Of a DNA stretch of 10,558 nt, positions 1-6,368 are shown in pieces (the stretch's first letter is position 1; each line of letters begins with the position of its first letter). A model generated the notes under the pieces. That model had not been told where the DNA came from, did not search any database, and saw nothing but the letters and a program-made list of their open reading frames with translations. A program made the translations under genes and the position numbers. The stretch is taken from NCBI GenBank assembly GCA_023249715.1, contig JAHFCA010000034.1, positions 1 through 10,558 on the forward strand, in the 5' to 3' direction. Source of the stretch: Elusimicrobiota bacterium. Its GTDB lineage: Bacteria > Elusimicrobiota > Elusimicrobia > 2-02-FULL-39-32.

Positions 1-248
1 TTATAGATTTCACCGTTAAAAACAATGACCCAATTTTGAAACTGCATCGGTTGGTGCCCTGTGGCGAGATCGATAATGGAAAGTCTGCGGAAGCCTAATC
101 CAATTTTGCAAGGGCTCTCGCCATTGGGCGAAAAATAAAATCCCTCCTCATCGGGTCCGCGATGGATAAGCGCTCGAGACATCTCCTCAATTCGTTTTTG
201 AGGAACCGTCTCTCCAGTCCAATTGACCATACCGCAAATGCCGCACAT
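1..248 (-). CDS. asnB: Glutamine-dependent asparagine synthase-type amidotransferase, N-terminal part (runs off the window)
   Basis: Only the first 82 residues are inside the window. The protein begins MCGICG, so removal of Met exposes Cys2, the N-terminal nucleophile of class II glutamine amidotransferases, which releases ammonia from glutamine. Other family signatures are HRGPDEEG (29-36), RRLSIIDL (54-61), GHQPM (64-68) and FNGEIY (77-82). In the whole enzyme a C-terminal synthetase domain would use ATP and the ammonia to amidate an acidic substrate; that part is not visible. The ATG shares one base with the stop of the upstream glycosyltransferase (TAATG), so translation is probably coupled. 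AsnB-like proteins in polysaccharide loci often amidate sugars or belong to exosortase-associated clusters rather than making free asparagine, so the substrate is open. The symbol refers to the family. Confidence 0.93.
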   Translation of the reverse strand, partial: MCGICGMVNWTGETVPQKRIEEMSRALIHRGPDEEGFYFSPNGESPCKIGLGFRRLSIIDLATGHQPMQFQNWVIVFNGEIY

Positions 249-1333
249 TAAATTAAGTTTTTATAGAGCTCCCTATGTTGGTGCACCATGGTGTTTAAGG
301 AACAGTTCTCTTGAACCCATTGGAAACCCCGATTCGCCAGGGATTTCATAGCTAGTTCACTGTTGAGAGCTTCCTCCATTTTTTTAGCTAAAATTCGCGG
401 ATCATTTTTGGGAACGAGAAGTCCCGTATTCCCATTTTGAACGATTTCTCTATTGCCGCTCACATCCGAGGCGATCACAGGAATTTTCATCGCTAAGGAT
501 TCGCGCAGGGCTCCGGAGAGACCTTCCCCCTCGATAGCCGAGTTCACGCTGAGGTTTAAAGTCGAGAGAATGTGAGGAACATCTTTTCTAAATCCCAGCA
601 GCCGAACAGAGTCTGCGATTCCCAGGTCGCGGCAATATTCCCGAAGATCTTCCGTGTTATGCCCTATGAGCACAAAAATTAAATTCTTATCTATTTGCAG
701 CAAGATTTTAGCGGCTTCTAAAAATATTTTTTGTCCTTTCCATTCCGAGTAGTTCGCTAATTTTCCCACAATTTTAAATCCGTTTGGAATTTTGAGTTCC
801 GCTACGATTTTTGGGTGAGGAGGCTGTGGAAAAAAGTTGCGCGCGTCGTAAGCGCTGTAGATCACTTGGATGCGTGGCGCTGGAACTCCCCCTTGGATTA
901 AAGTTCCCTTGATCGCGTGGCTTACAGCGACATAGCGCTGGATTCTTCGAGAACCATATTTCCATCGGCTAAAGATATTGTTCCGCATCTTAAAAGAGAC
1001 TCTGCGAGATACGACCAAGGGAGGAGAGTGTGTGCCTTGTAAGGCCACTAAACTAATGGCGTGGGCCATGGCGTGATGGGTATGCAGGATGTCCGGCGCG
1101 TATTTTTTAACCAAGTTCCGGATACGGCGGGCCGCAAAAAGATCGTAATCCTGAAACATCGAGCAAGTCTCAAAGACAGCGGATGTTTTAGAAAGCCGAG
1201 CTAAAAGTTCTGAGCGTGGCGGGCAGACTAAAATATTTTGATGTCCTAACGCTTCTAACCCTTCTATGAGATAGGTGAGTTGTTGGCATCCTCCCGACCA
1301 ACCAACGGCATTGGTGACATGGATTATTTTCAT
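248..1333 (-). CDS. Glycosyltransferase family 4 (GT-B fold)
   Basis: A 361-residue cytoplasmic GT-B enzyme that would transfer a sugar from a nucleotide-sugar donor to a glycan or lipid-linked acceptor. The N-terminal acceptor domain opens MKIIHVTNAVGWSGG with the glycine-rich loop at 11-15, followed by HTHHAMAH (84-91) and RYVAVSHAIK (133-142), typical of the family. The C-terminal donor domain starts near VGKLANYSEWKGQ (189-201). It contains the EX7E pair (E270 and E278) followed by IPVIASDVSGNREIV (284-298), which normally holds the nucleotide-sugar phosphates. Length is normal for GT4. The ATG overlaps the stop of the upstream O-antigen ligase gene by 4 nt (ATGA), and no SD is visible, so expression probably depends on coupling. 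Donor and linkage cannot be read from sequence; a role in lipopolysaccharide or O-antigen assembly is inferred from the neighbours. Confidence 0.94.
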   Translation of the reverse strand: MKIIHVTNAVGWSGGCQQLTYLIEGLEALGHQNILVCPPRSELLARLSKTSAVFETCSMFQDYDLFAARRIRNLVKKYAPDILHTHHAMAHAISLVALQGTHSPPLVVSRRVSFKMRNNIFSRWKYGSRRIQRYVAVSHAIKGTLIQGGVPAPRIQVIYSAYDARNFFPQPPHPKIVAELKIPNGFKIVGKLANYSEWKGQKIFLEAAKILLQIDKNLIFVLIGHNTEDLREYCRDLGIADSVRLLGFRKDVPHILSTLNLSVNSAIEGEGLSGALRESLAMKIPVIASDVSGNREIVQNGNTGLLVPKNDPRILAKKMEEALNSELAMKSLANRGFQWVQENCSLNTMVHQHRELYKNLI

Positions 1334-2547
1334 GGGAGCGTAGAAGGGGAAAGGCGGCTTAAAGCAGCCACAAAAAAGAGACTCAAAGAAACGGTTGCGG
1401 TAAAAAAATTATGTTCAAAGAGCGAGGCTACCAGGATCGCCGCCGTTGCGGAGAGGGTGGCTAAAGCCAGGGCATAGGGTAAACTCTTGGAGCGATATTT
1501 TTTAAGCAAGCGCGCTTCTTCCTGAATAAATAGAACCCAAAAGCACCCCATTAAAAATAAACCGACAAAACCAGTTTCTGCTGCAATATTTAAAGCGCTG
1601 TTGTGGGCATGCCCTTTGATGGCCGGGTCGAGTTCCCAGGTTGGATCTTCTGGAAGATAACGGGGTAAATTTTCTCCCCACTTTTTATAACCCACTCCCA
1701 CAAAGGGATGATCGGTTGCCATTTTCCAGGCAGTTTTCCAGGCGCGAACTCTCTGCCGGCCCGATTCGTCCGTGTGATAGGGATTGATCGAGAGAATTCT
1801 GTTCTGAATATACGGCTCTCTTTTTGCCACAAAGCCTATTCCTAAAAGAACCATTAGTAAAATAAACCCGAATATTTTCCATCCTTGGAAACTTAAACTA
1901 CAGAGAAGCGCGGCGATAAGTCCTAAATAGTAACTTCTAGAACCTGTAAGTAAAACGGCCAAAGCCATCCACAGAGCGGCCATTCCCCACAAGCAGCGTT
2001 CCCAAGAGCGGGAGCCGTAATTCAAAAATAGATTGGACGCCAAACAAAATAAAACAGTGTAGAGGCCCGCGGTGTGGAGCGGATAGGATTGGAATCCATA
2101 AAACCTTCTGTCTATTACTAAAAGACCTTTTTGAAACCAGCCTTCGAAAAAAAAATGGATCTCTTTCCAATATTGGAGCGCTCCTAAAAGCGCCAATAGG
2201 GAGGCGAGGCCTAATAAAATTTTTAAGCAATGCTTTATTTTTTTTTCCGAAATATCTAAGAGAGGTAAAAAGATTAACGGTAAAAAGTTCCAAGTTTTTC
2301 TGTAGATTTCTAGATGACTTATTTTAAAATAACCTGTGGTGACGATAGCGGTGCAAAGCGCCCAACTGAAAAAAAGAAAGAGGAAAACAAAAGAGAGCGG
2401 AATGTTTATTTTTTTTTCTTTTAAGAGGATTGGAGTCAATCCCAGGATTACAATACAACCTACTGCCGCATTGGTAATACTTAAAGACAGGGGTAAGGCA
2501 AGAGCATACAGGGCTAATGTAAAGCTAACGCCGAGACTAGAATTCAT
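1330..2547 (-). CDS. O-antigen ligase/polymerase (WaaL/Wzy_C family) membrane protein
   Basis: A 405-residue polytopic inner-membrane protein with many hydrophobic segments on both sides of one long periplasmic loop (roughly residues 240-325). The Wzy_C/O-antigen ligase family joins undecaprenyl-diphosphate-linked glycan to an acceptor such as lipid A-core. Family marks are TGSRSYYLGL (201-210), an arginine-rich stretch around 264-268 (GRQRVR), HPFVGVGYKKW (280-290), and GHAHNSALNIAAETGFVG (312-329). Its His-Ala-His-Asn core corresponds to the essential histidine region of WaaL. EHN at 378-380 lies in the last membrane region. The start overlaps the stop of the upstream family-2 glycosyltransferase by 4 nt (ATGA) and the stop overlaps the next gene by 4 nt, placing it in the middle of the operon. 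Ligase and Wzy-type polymerase cannot be separated confidently from sequence alone; other members of the family glycosylate proteins. Confidence 0.91.
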   Translation of the reverse strand: MNSSLGVSFTLALYALALPLSLSITNAAVGCIVILGLTPILLKEKKINIPLSFVFLFLFFSWALCTAIVTTGYFKISHLEIYRKTWNFLPLIFLPLLDISEKKIKHCLKILLGLASLLALLGALQYWKEIHFFFEGWFQKGLLVIDRRFYGFQSYPLHTAGLYTVLFCLASNLFLNYGSRSWERCLWGMAALWMALAVLLTGSRSYYLGLIAALLCSLSFQGWKIFGFILLMVLLGIGFVAKREPYIQNRILSINPYHTDESGRQRVRAWKTAWKMATDHPFVGVGYKKWGENLPRYLPEDPTWELDPAIKGHAHNSALNIAAETGFVGLFLMGCFWVLFIQEEARLLKKYRSKSLPYALALATLSATAAILVASLFEHNFFTATVSLSLFFVAALSRLSPSTLP

Positions 2548-3314
2548 TTTTTAACGGTCTGAGTCAGAAAAAAATAAGATAGAATTTCAGTGAGAGCATC
2601 GTGTATACAGGCTAAAAAGCCAGGCATCCCATCTAAAAAACCGCCTTTTAGACCATAGCGCCTTATAAACCGGCCGCAGGGCTTTAAAAAACAAAAATAA
2701 AGAGAATTAAAAAAGGAAGGACGCACCCCTTGTTGCGAGAGTCGTTCCCCATTTTTTCGCGCAAAAAGTTCCAATTTTTTAAACCAGGTTTCAAGGTTTG
2801 GGTAGGAGCTGTGGAGGATGGGATTGTGGAGTGTCCCTAAGGGGCCCTGTACGATTACTTTTTCATGGAGGATATCTTCAGAATACCGACAGAAATTTTT
2901 ATTGAAGAGCCGGGTTTGATAGTCTGGATATTTGCCCCCAAACCTTAAATAAGAGCCCAAATAAAAATTTTTTCGCGTAATGCGATAGGCCGCTTTATCG
3001 TCCGGACTCAATAATATAGTTTTAACTTGCTGCAGGAGTTGCGGTGAGGCTTCTTCGTCCGAGTCTAAGAGAAAAATCCAGTCATTGTTTGCTTGGGAGA
3101 TAGCAAACTGCTTTTGGATTCCAAAATTTTCTAACTGCCGTTGAAAAATTCTGGCGCCATATTTTTTGGCGATCTCTAATGTGGAATCGGTGGAAAAATT
3201 ATCAACGATGATAATTTCCGAGGCTAGTGTTACAGCGGATTGAATACAGACTTCTAAAGTTAAAGCGGAATTATAGGTTAGAATAACAAGACTGCATAGA
3301 TTGCTTGAGGGCAC
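2544..3314 (-). CDS. Glycosyltransferase family 2, LPS-core WaaE/KdtX-like
   Basis: A 256-residue GT-A fold transferase. It opens with LVILTYNSA (9-17), the usual first beta strand of GT2, followed by VDNFSTDST (37-45) and the metal-binding DSDE at 84-87. QTRLF (133-137) and ILHEKV (148-153) with the later DGMPGF (228-233) are the pattern of the WaaE/KdtX-type inner-core glucosyltransferases. The enzyme probably adds a hexose to a lipid-linked or core oligosaccharide on the cytoplasmic side. The start is GTG, two bases after the TAG of the upstream lipoprotein gene. No ATG alternative precedes the first conserved strand and no good SD is visible, so coupling is likely. The stop overlaps the ATG of the O-antigen ligase. 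The sugar donor is not deducible. Confidence 0.92.
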   Translation of the reverse strand: MPSSNLCSLVILTYNSALTLEVCIQSAVTLASEIIIVDNFSTDSTLEIAKKYGARIFQRQLENFGIQKQFAISQANNDWIFLLDSDEEASPQLLQQVKTILLSPDDKAAYRITRKNFYLGSYLRFGGKYPDYQTRLFNKNFCRYSEDILHEKVIVQGPLGTLHNPILHSSYPNLETWFKKLELFARKNGERLSQQGVRPSFFNSLYFCFLKPCGRFIRRYGLKGGFLDGMPGFLACIHDALTEILSYFFLTQTVKK

Positions 3315-3316
3315 AG

Positions 3317-3751
3317 CTATTTTAGAATATCGGTTAGGGTGATATTAATAGTATCTGCTTGCAGCGGGACGGGATTTTTATCGTAAACTCCCAGGAGATC
3401 CCCGGGTTGTTTAGTCATGGCGTCCCCGTCTTTATCTACTCTTACGCTTAAGTTGAGTGGAACATCGAGTTGGGAATCGGCAGTCATAAGATTTTCCATC
3501 GTTAGGTGATAGGGATAGGGATAATGGTTTCCTAAAAACTTTATCACGGCAACAGGAGGTCCCCCTGTGGCAGGTTTTGCAATGAGAAATATGGTATCCT
3601 TTTCGTCACTTTTATCTTTAAGGGCGGGATCTATTTGAATGGTCCCGGAAATATTGAGTTCTTTTTTAGCTGGTTCCTCTTTTGCGCAGGAACTTAAAAG
3701 AACTAAAATAGAGGCAAAAGCGAATAAATAAACTTTTAAATACTGGATCAT
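3317..3751 (-). CDS. Lipoprotein with a CcmI/CcmH C-terminal-like domain
   Basis: A 144-residue exported lipoprotein. Residues 1-21 form a signal peptide and the lipobox LSSC places the lipidated cysteine at residue 22; what follows (AKEEPAKKE) is a charged linker. The mature part reads ISGTIQIDPAL (34-44), then DTIFLIAKPATGGPPVAVI (52-70), and ends with a KQPGDLLGVYD stretch. This order (a beta strand with a DPAL turn, DT-hydrophobic-AKPATGGPP, then QPGDL) resembles, from memory, the C-terminal periplasmic domain of the cytochrome c maturation factor CcmI/CcmH. Here it lacks the membrane and TPR parts. No other ccm gene is in view, so a role in cytochrome maturation is not supported by context; it may be a reused beta-sandwich domain. 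It is the first gene of the polysaccharide operon, with the next gene 2 bp downstream. Confidence 0.85.
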   Translation of the reverse strand: MIQYLKVYLFAFASILVLLSSCAKEEPAKKELNISGTIQIDPALKDKSDEKDTIFLIAKPATGGPPVAVIKFLGNHYPYPYHLTMENLMTADSQLDVPLNLSVRVDKDGDAMTKQPGDLLGVYDKNPVPLQADTINITLTDILK

Positions 3752-3762
3752 CGGAAGACGTT

Positions 3763-3771
3763 ATTCTATCA
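3763..3771 (-). promoter_or_regulatory. Extended -10 promoter of the polysaccharide operon
   Basis: Read on the minus strand the bases are TGATAGAAT: an extended -10 (TGN followed by TAGAAT, five of six matches to TATAAT) with no convincing -35. It ends 11 nt before the ATG of the lipoprotein gene and no SD lies between. The predicted transcript would therefore start only about 4-5 nt before the start codon, meaning a leaderless or near-leaderless mRNA. This is the only intergenic gap upstream of the five-gene operon inside the window. Confidence 0.5.
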
Positions 3772-3797
3772 AATCCCACACTCTAATTAAATAGTTT

Positions 3798-5000
3798 ATG
3801 AAAATCCTTTATTTAAGCCATGTTTTACCGTATCCCCCCACCGATGGCATGCGTTCCACCTGTTATCAAATCCTGCGCCATATGTCCAAGTTTCACGATA
3901 TAACTCTCCTCTGTCTTGCCGAAAAGGAAGAGATGAAATTTTTCTCGGAAATTTCCAAGGAGTGCGCGCATGTGGTAGGGGTTCCCCATAGGGCGCCGCG
4001 ATCCTTCTTTAAGAGGCTTAAAAACGTTCTATTTGAGAAGGATCCTTTTTGTGTGCTTCAATTCTATTCGTTGGAGTATGAGAAAAGGTTAGAGGAATTG
4101 CTGGAACGGGAAAAGTTTGATGTCGTTCACATTCTTTCTATAAATATCTCAAACTACGCTCAAACTTTAAAAGGGATTCCCACACTTTTTTTCCCGCACG
4201 ACTCGGTTTCCCTGCAGTTTTATCGTAACCTTCCCTATGAAAAAAATCTCCTGCGCCGATTTTATATGGGGTCTCAATGGAAAAAGATGCTGCGGTATGA
4301 AAAAAAGATTCTTCCTCAATTTACCCATACCGTTTTAGTGTCTCAAAGGGACAAAGATTGGATAGCACAACATTCTCCCAAGGCTGAGATTTCTATTATT
4401 CCCGCGGGAGTGGATTGCGACTATTTTAAGCCGGAGGAAAACGGCCCGGAAGACGCGGTCCCATCTGTTTTATTTAGAGGCGTCATGAATTTTCCGCCGA
4501 ATCGGGATGCTGTTCTTTATTTTTATTACCACATATTACCGTTGATAAAGAAAGAGATCCCCAAGGTGCGTTTTTATGTCGTAGGAAAAGAACCTCCCCC
4601 GGAAATTTTGCGCTTAAACGATTCTGTCACTACTTTCGTGGAGGGGTTGGTTCCGGACTTAAGACCTTATATTGCAAAATCAAGCGTGAATATCTGCCCC
4701 ATGCTGAGCGGTTCTGGAATTAAAAATAAAATTTTAGAAGCCTGGGCCATGGGCAAAGCGGTGGTGGCCACCTCCAAAGCCTGCGAAGGGGTAGCCGCAC
4801 TCCATGAAAAAAATATTTTAATTGCGGATGCGCCTGAAACTTTTGCTCAAAGCGTGATACAGCTCCTGCGGAATTCGGATTTAAGAAGGGAGATTGGAAA
4901 AAATGGAAGAGAGCTGGTGTCTCAACAATACAGCTGGGAAAGTTCTATTGCAAAATTTAAAGATTTGTATAATGAAATCGCCCCATTGCGGGCGGACTGA
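3798..5000 (+). CDS. Glycosyltransferase (GT-B, family 4), similar to exosortase/EPS-associated sugar transferases
   Basis: A 400-residue GT-B enzyme divergent from the polysaccharide operon. The start MKILYLSHVLPYPPTDGMRS (1-20), with its PYPP-x-DG-x-RS core, resembles the group of sugar transferases found with PEP-CTERM/exosortase exopolysaccharide loci (TIGR03087-like). The donor domain has IPAGVDCDYF (201-210), FRGVMNFPPNRDAV (226-239) and GSGIKNKILEAWAMGKAVVA (305-324), where E314 is in the place of the conserved donor-binding glutamate. It would act in the cytoplasm on a nucleotide sugar. The 46-bp gap to the lipoprotein gene carries both promoters. No SD is visible before the ATG (CTCTAATTAAATAGTTT), so initiation may be leaderless. 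The family assignment is firm; the EPS/exosortase link is a resemblance from memory. Confidence 0.93.
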   Translation: MKILYLSHVLPYPPTDGMRSTCYQILRHMSKFHDITLLCLAEKEEMKFFSEISKECAHVVGVPHRAPRSFFKRLKNVLFEKDPFCVLQFYSLEYEKRLEELLEREKFDVVHILSINISNYAQTLKGIPTLFFPHDSVSLQFYRNLPYEKNLLRRFYMGSQWKKMLRYEKKILPQFTHTVLVSQRDKDWIAQHSPKAEISIIPAGVDCDYFKPEENGPEDAVPSVLFRGVMNFPPNRDAVLYFYYHILPLIKKEIPKVRFYVVGKEPPPEILRLNDSVTTFVEGLVPDLRPYIAKSSVNICPMLSGSGIKNKILEAWAMGKAVVATSKACEGVAALHEKNILIADAPETFAQSVIQLLRNSDLRREIGKNGRELVSQQYSWESSIAKFKDLYNEIAPLRAD

Positions 5001-5028
5001 TTTGGAGTGCTCTAAAACTTTCTTCCTA

Positions 5029-5358
5029 TTATCGGTTATCGCCGCTTCCCATTAAGACATTTCTTTCTTTGCGGCTAAAGAGTTTTTCGATATTTTTTTT
5101 GGCTACTGCATCCAGGGATAACCCTAACTCCGTGGCAATTTGAGCCACGTACCATAAAACATCCCCTAACTCTTTTTCAATTTCTATTTTTTTCTGTTCG
5201 CTGACAATGCCGTTTTCGTCCCGTATCACTTTTTTTATTTTTTCCGCTACTTCTCCCGATTCTCCGGCTAGCCCTAATGTGGGATAAATAAAATTGTTAT
5301 CTTTGTTGGGGTATAATGCGGTTTCTCGCGACAGTGTTTGATACATTTTAAAGTCCAT
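5029..5358 (-). CDS. MazG-like nucleotide pyrophosphohydrolase
   Basis: A 109-residue all-alpha enzyme of the MazG/dUTPase-like superfamily, the short single-domain form. These enzymes hydrolyse NTPs or dNTPs to the monophosphate and pyrophosphate with Mg2+, cleaning the nucleotide pool. The metal site is visible as GLAGESGEVAEKIKK (29-43, with E33 and E36) and EKELGDVLWYVAQIATELG (61-79, with E63 and D66), the EXXE...EXXD signature. The start is well supported: AGAAGGAG lies 6 nt before the ATG (5365-5372 on the plus strand), one of the few clear SD sites here. The gene converges with the plus-strand glycosyltransferase (28 bp between stops, no terminator hairpin seen) and diverges from the DedA gene. 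The exact substrate is unknown. Confidence 0.92.
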   Translation of the reverse strand: MDFKMYQTLSRETALYPNKDNNFIYPTLGLAGESGEVAEKIKKVIRDENGIVSEQKKIEIEKELGDVLWYVAQIATELGLSLDAVAKKNIEKLFSRKERNVLMGSGDNR

Positions 5359-5364
5359 AGTCTT

Positions 5365-5372
5365 CTCCTTCT
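5365..5372 (-). promoter_or_regulatory. Strong Shine-Dalgarno of the MazG-like gene
   Basis: Minus-strand AGAAGGAG with a 6-nt spacer to the ATG fixes this start. It contrasts with the absence of SD sites in the neighbouring envelope genes and shows that the genome does use canonical SD-led initiation at some loci. Confidence 0.7.
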
Positions 5373-5419
5373 AGTGTTCTTAATCTTTTAAGATACCATA
5401 CTTTGCGCTAAAATAAAAA

Positions 5420-5428
5420 TGGTACAAT
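5420..5428 (+). promoter_or_regulatory. Extended -10 promoter of the DedA gene
   Basis: TGGTACAAT combines the TGN extension with TACAAT, five of six matches to the -10 consensus. A weak -35-like TTTGCG lies upstream with a short 15-bp spacer. Only 10 nt (ACCCGCCTTT) separate it from the ATG at 5439 and they contain no SD, so the expected transcript start is about 4 nt before the start codon. The layout matches that of the lipoprotein promoter. Confidence 0.5.
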
Positions 5429-5438
5429 ACCCGCCTTT

Positions 5439-6098
5439 ATGGAACTATTGAAAAATTTTATCCATATCTTTTTACATCTAGAAGAGTCCCTCGCCTTTGT
5501 TATTCAAAGCTATGGGGTCTGGACCTATGCGCTGCTATTCTTCATTATTTTTTGTGAGACGGGCTTGGTGGTGACTCCCTTTTTGCCCGGAGATTCCCTT
5601 CTCTTTGCCGCTGGAGCTTTTAGTTCCATGGGCGCCCTGAAGCTAAGTTCCTGTTTTTTTCTTTTAACTGGCGCGGCAATTTTGGGAGATACGTTTAATT
5701 ATTGGATAGGGCGTTTGATAGGGCCTAAGATATTCACGGAAAAACAAGCGCGCTATCTCAATAGAAAACATCTGGAAAAAACACACCAGTTCTATGAAAC
5801 ATATGGCGGTAAAACCATTATTATCGCTCGATTTGTCCCTATCATAAGAACCTTCGCTCCTTTTGTGGCCGGTATTGGGAATATGACGTATTTTAAGTTT
5901 ATAACTTACAACGTAATAGGCGGAATTCTATGGATAGCAGTCTGTTTATTTTCCGGCTATTTTTTTGGAAATCTTCCTTTTGTCAAAAAACATTTTTCGA
6001 TGGTTATCCTGGTCATTATTTTTATTTCCATGATACCGCCCCTCATAGAAATTTTAAAAGAGCGCAGGCGTCATTCCGTCGAATTAAAGAAAAAATAG
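5439..6098 (+). CDS. DedA-family membrane protein (VTT domain), probable polyprenyl-phosphate or lipid transporter
   Basis: A 219-residue polytopic inner-membrane protein of the DedA/VTT family; members in other bacteria return undecaprenyl phosphate across the membrane and support proton-dependent envelope homeostasis. Key family residues are all present: FCETGLVVTPFLPGDSLLF (38-56) with E40 and D52, and ARFVPIIRTFAPFVAGIGNM (130-149) with R131 and R137. They sit one position later than the essential E39, D51, R130 and R136 reported for E. coli YqjA. GYFFG (173-177) precedes the last membrane segment, and the tail is basic. Length is typical. It is not in an operon with the glycan genes. A job in recycling the lipid carrier used by the nearby polysaccharide pathway is plausible but inferred. 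Confidence 0.95.
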   Translation: MELLKNFIHIFLHLEESLAFVIQSYGVWTYALLFFIIFCETGLVVTPFLPGDSLLFAAGAFSSMGALKLSSCFFLLTGAAILGDTFNYWIGRLIGPKIFTEKQARYLNRKHLEKTHQFYETYGGKTIIIARFVPIIRTFAPFVAGIGNMTYFKFITYNVIGGILWIAVCLFSGYFFGNLPFVKKHFSMVILVIIFISMIPPLIEILKERRRHSVELKKK

Positions 6099-6118
6099 TA
6101 GTGTCCAACAAGTAAATC

Positions 6119-6169
6119 GGGCCCTTAGCTCAGTTGGTTAGAGCACCCCGCTCATAATCGGTCTAGGGC
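6119..6169 (+). pseudogene. Broken tRNA with CAU anticodon (tRNA-Ile2-like), T-arm missing
   Basis: The 5' half of a tRNA is intact: acceptor strand GGGCCCT (6119-6125), TA at positions 8-9, D-stem GCTC/GAGC (6128-6131 and 6141-6144) around the loop AGTTGGTTA, A26, a stem strand CCCCG (6146-6150) and the anticodon loop CTCATAA (6151-6157) with CAT at 6153-6155. The run CCCTTAGCTCAGT and CTCATAATCG match tRNA-Ile(CAU) best, with tRNA-Met as the alternative. After the loop, TCGGT pairs poorly with CCCCG and no variable loop, T-arm (GGTTCRAATCC type) or CCA end follows. AGGGC at 6165-6169 could be what is left of the 3' acceptor strand, which would mean an internal deletion. It cannot fold as a working tRNA. 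tRNA genes are common insertion targets, and a toxin-antitoxin module follows directly. Confidence 0.72.
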
Positions 6170-6301
6170 AACTTTTGAAAAGTCTTGCAAGTACGAGATT
6201 TTCCTGCATTACCATCGGTAGGCTAATCCAATTTCATTTTATAAGTAGTATTGTGCGACTTTTCCTATATCCCAGCAAGATAAACCAATTTAAACAAAAA
6301 A

Positions 6302-6315
6302 TGCCAAATTTGGCA
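6302..6315. promoter_or_regulatory. Perfect 14-bp palindrome, probable operator of the toxin-antitoxin operon
   Basis: TGCCAAATTTGGCA is a perfect inverted repeat with no spacer, ending 10 bp before the -35 box of the toxin promoter. Palindromes in this place are typical binding sites for an HTH antitoxin dimer that represses its own operon. Binding by the downstream XRE protein is an inference. Confidence 0.6.
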
Positions 6316-6325
6316 CAAAGGTCTA

Positions 6326-6354
6326 TTGACAAATGTTCACATTTATGTTAACTT
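6326..6354 (+). promoter_or_regulatory. Strong sigma70-type promoter of the toxin-antitoxin operon
   Basis: A perfect -35 TTGACA (6326-6331) is followed after 17 bp by TAACTT (6349-6354), preceded by TG at 6346-6347 as an extended -10. The spacer and -10 also carry the near-identical octamers ATGTTCAC (6333-6340) and ATGTTAAC (6345-6352), a direct repeat 12 bp apart that could be a second regulator contact. Transcription would start close to 6361, just before the toxin ATG. Confidence 0.7.
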
Positions 6355-6368
6355 AAGGCAAGGATAAA

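Larger units (their letters stand above)
6099..6368. other. Intergenic region between the DedA gene and the toxin gene
   Basis: These 270 bp hold the broken tRNA at the left and the toxin-antitoxin control region at the right. Between them, 6168-6188 can form a hairpin with stem GCAACTTT/AAAG-TTGC (two unpaired bases on the 3' side). It is not followed by a T-run, so I do not call it a terminator. I see no further gene in 6190-6300, which reads as AT-rich unassigned sequence. Confidence 0.6.

Noticed and set aside
1280..1477. Plus-strand open frame across the junction of the GT4 and ligase genes
   Set aside because: Antisense to two well-supported overlapping genes, with no protein-like pattern.
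5930..6115. Second open frame over the end of the DedA gene
   Set aside because: Shadow in another frame of a clear membrane protein gene.
6168..6188. GCAACTTT/AAAG-TTGC hairpin as a terminator after the DedA gene
   Set aside because: No T-run follows; it may be only a local palindrome in the scar region.
6119..6368. Intron-containing tRNA (group I intron in the anticodon loop)
   Set aside because: No T-arm/acceptor 3' half (GGTTCRAATCC, AGGGCCC) is found in the following sequence, and no recognisable group I core elements are seen.
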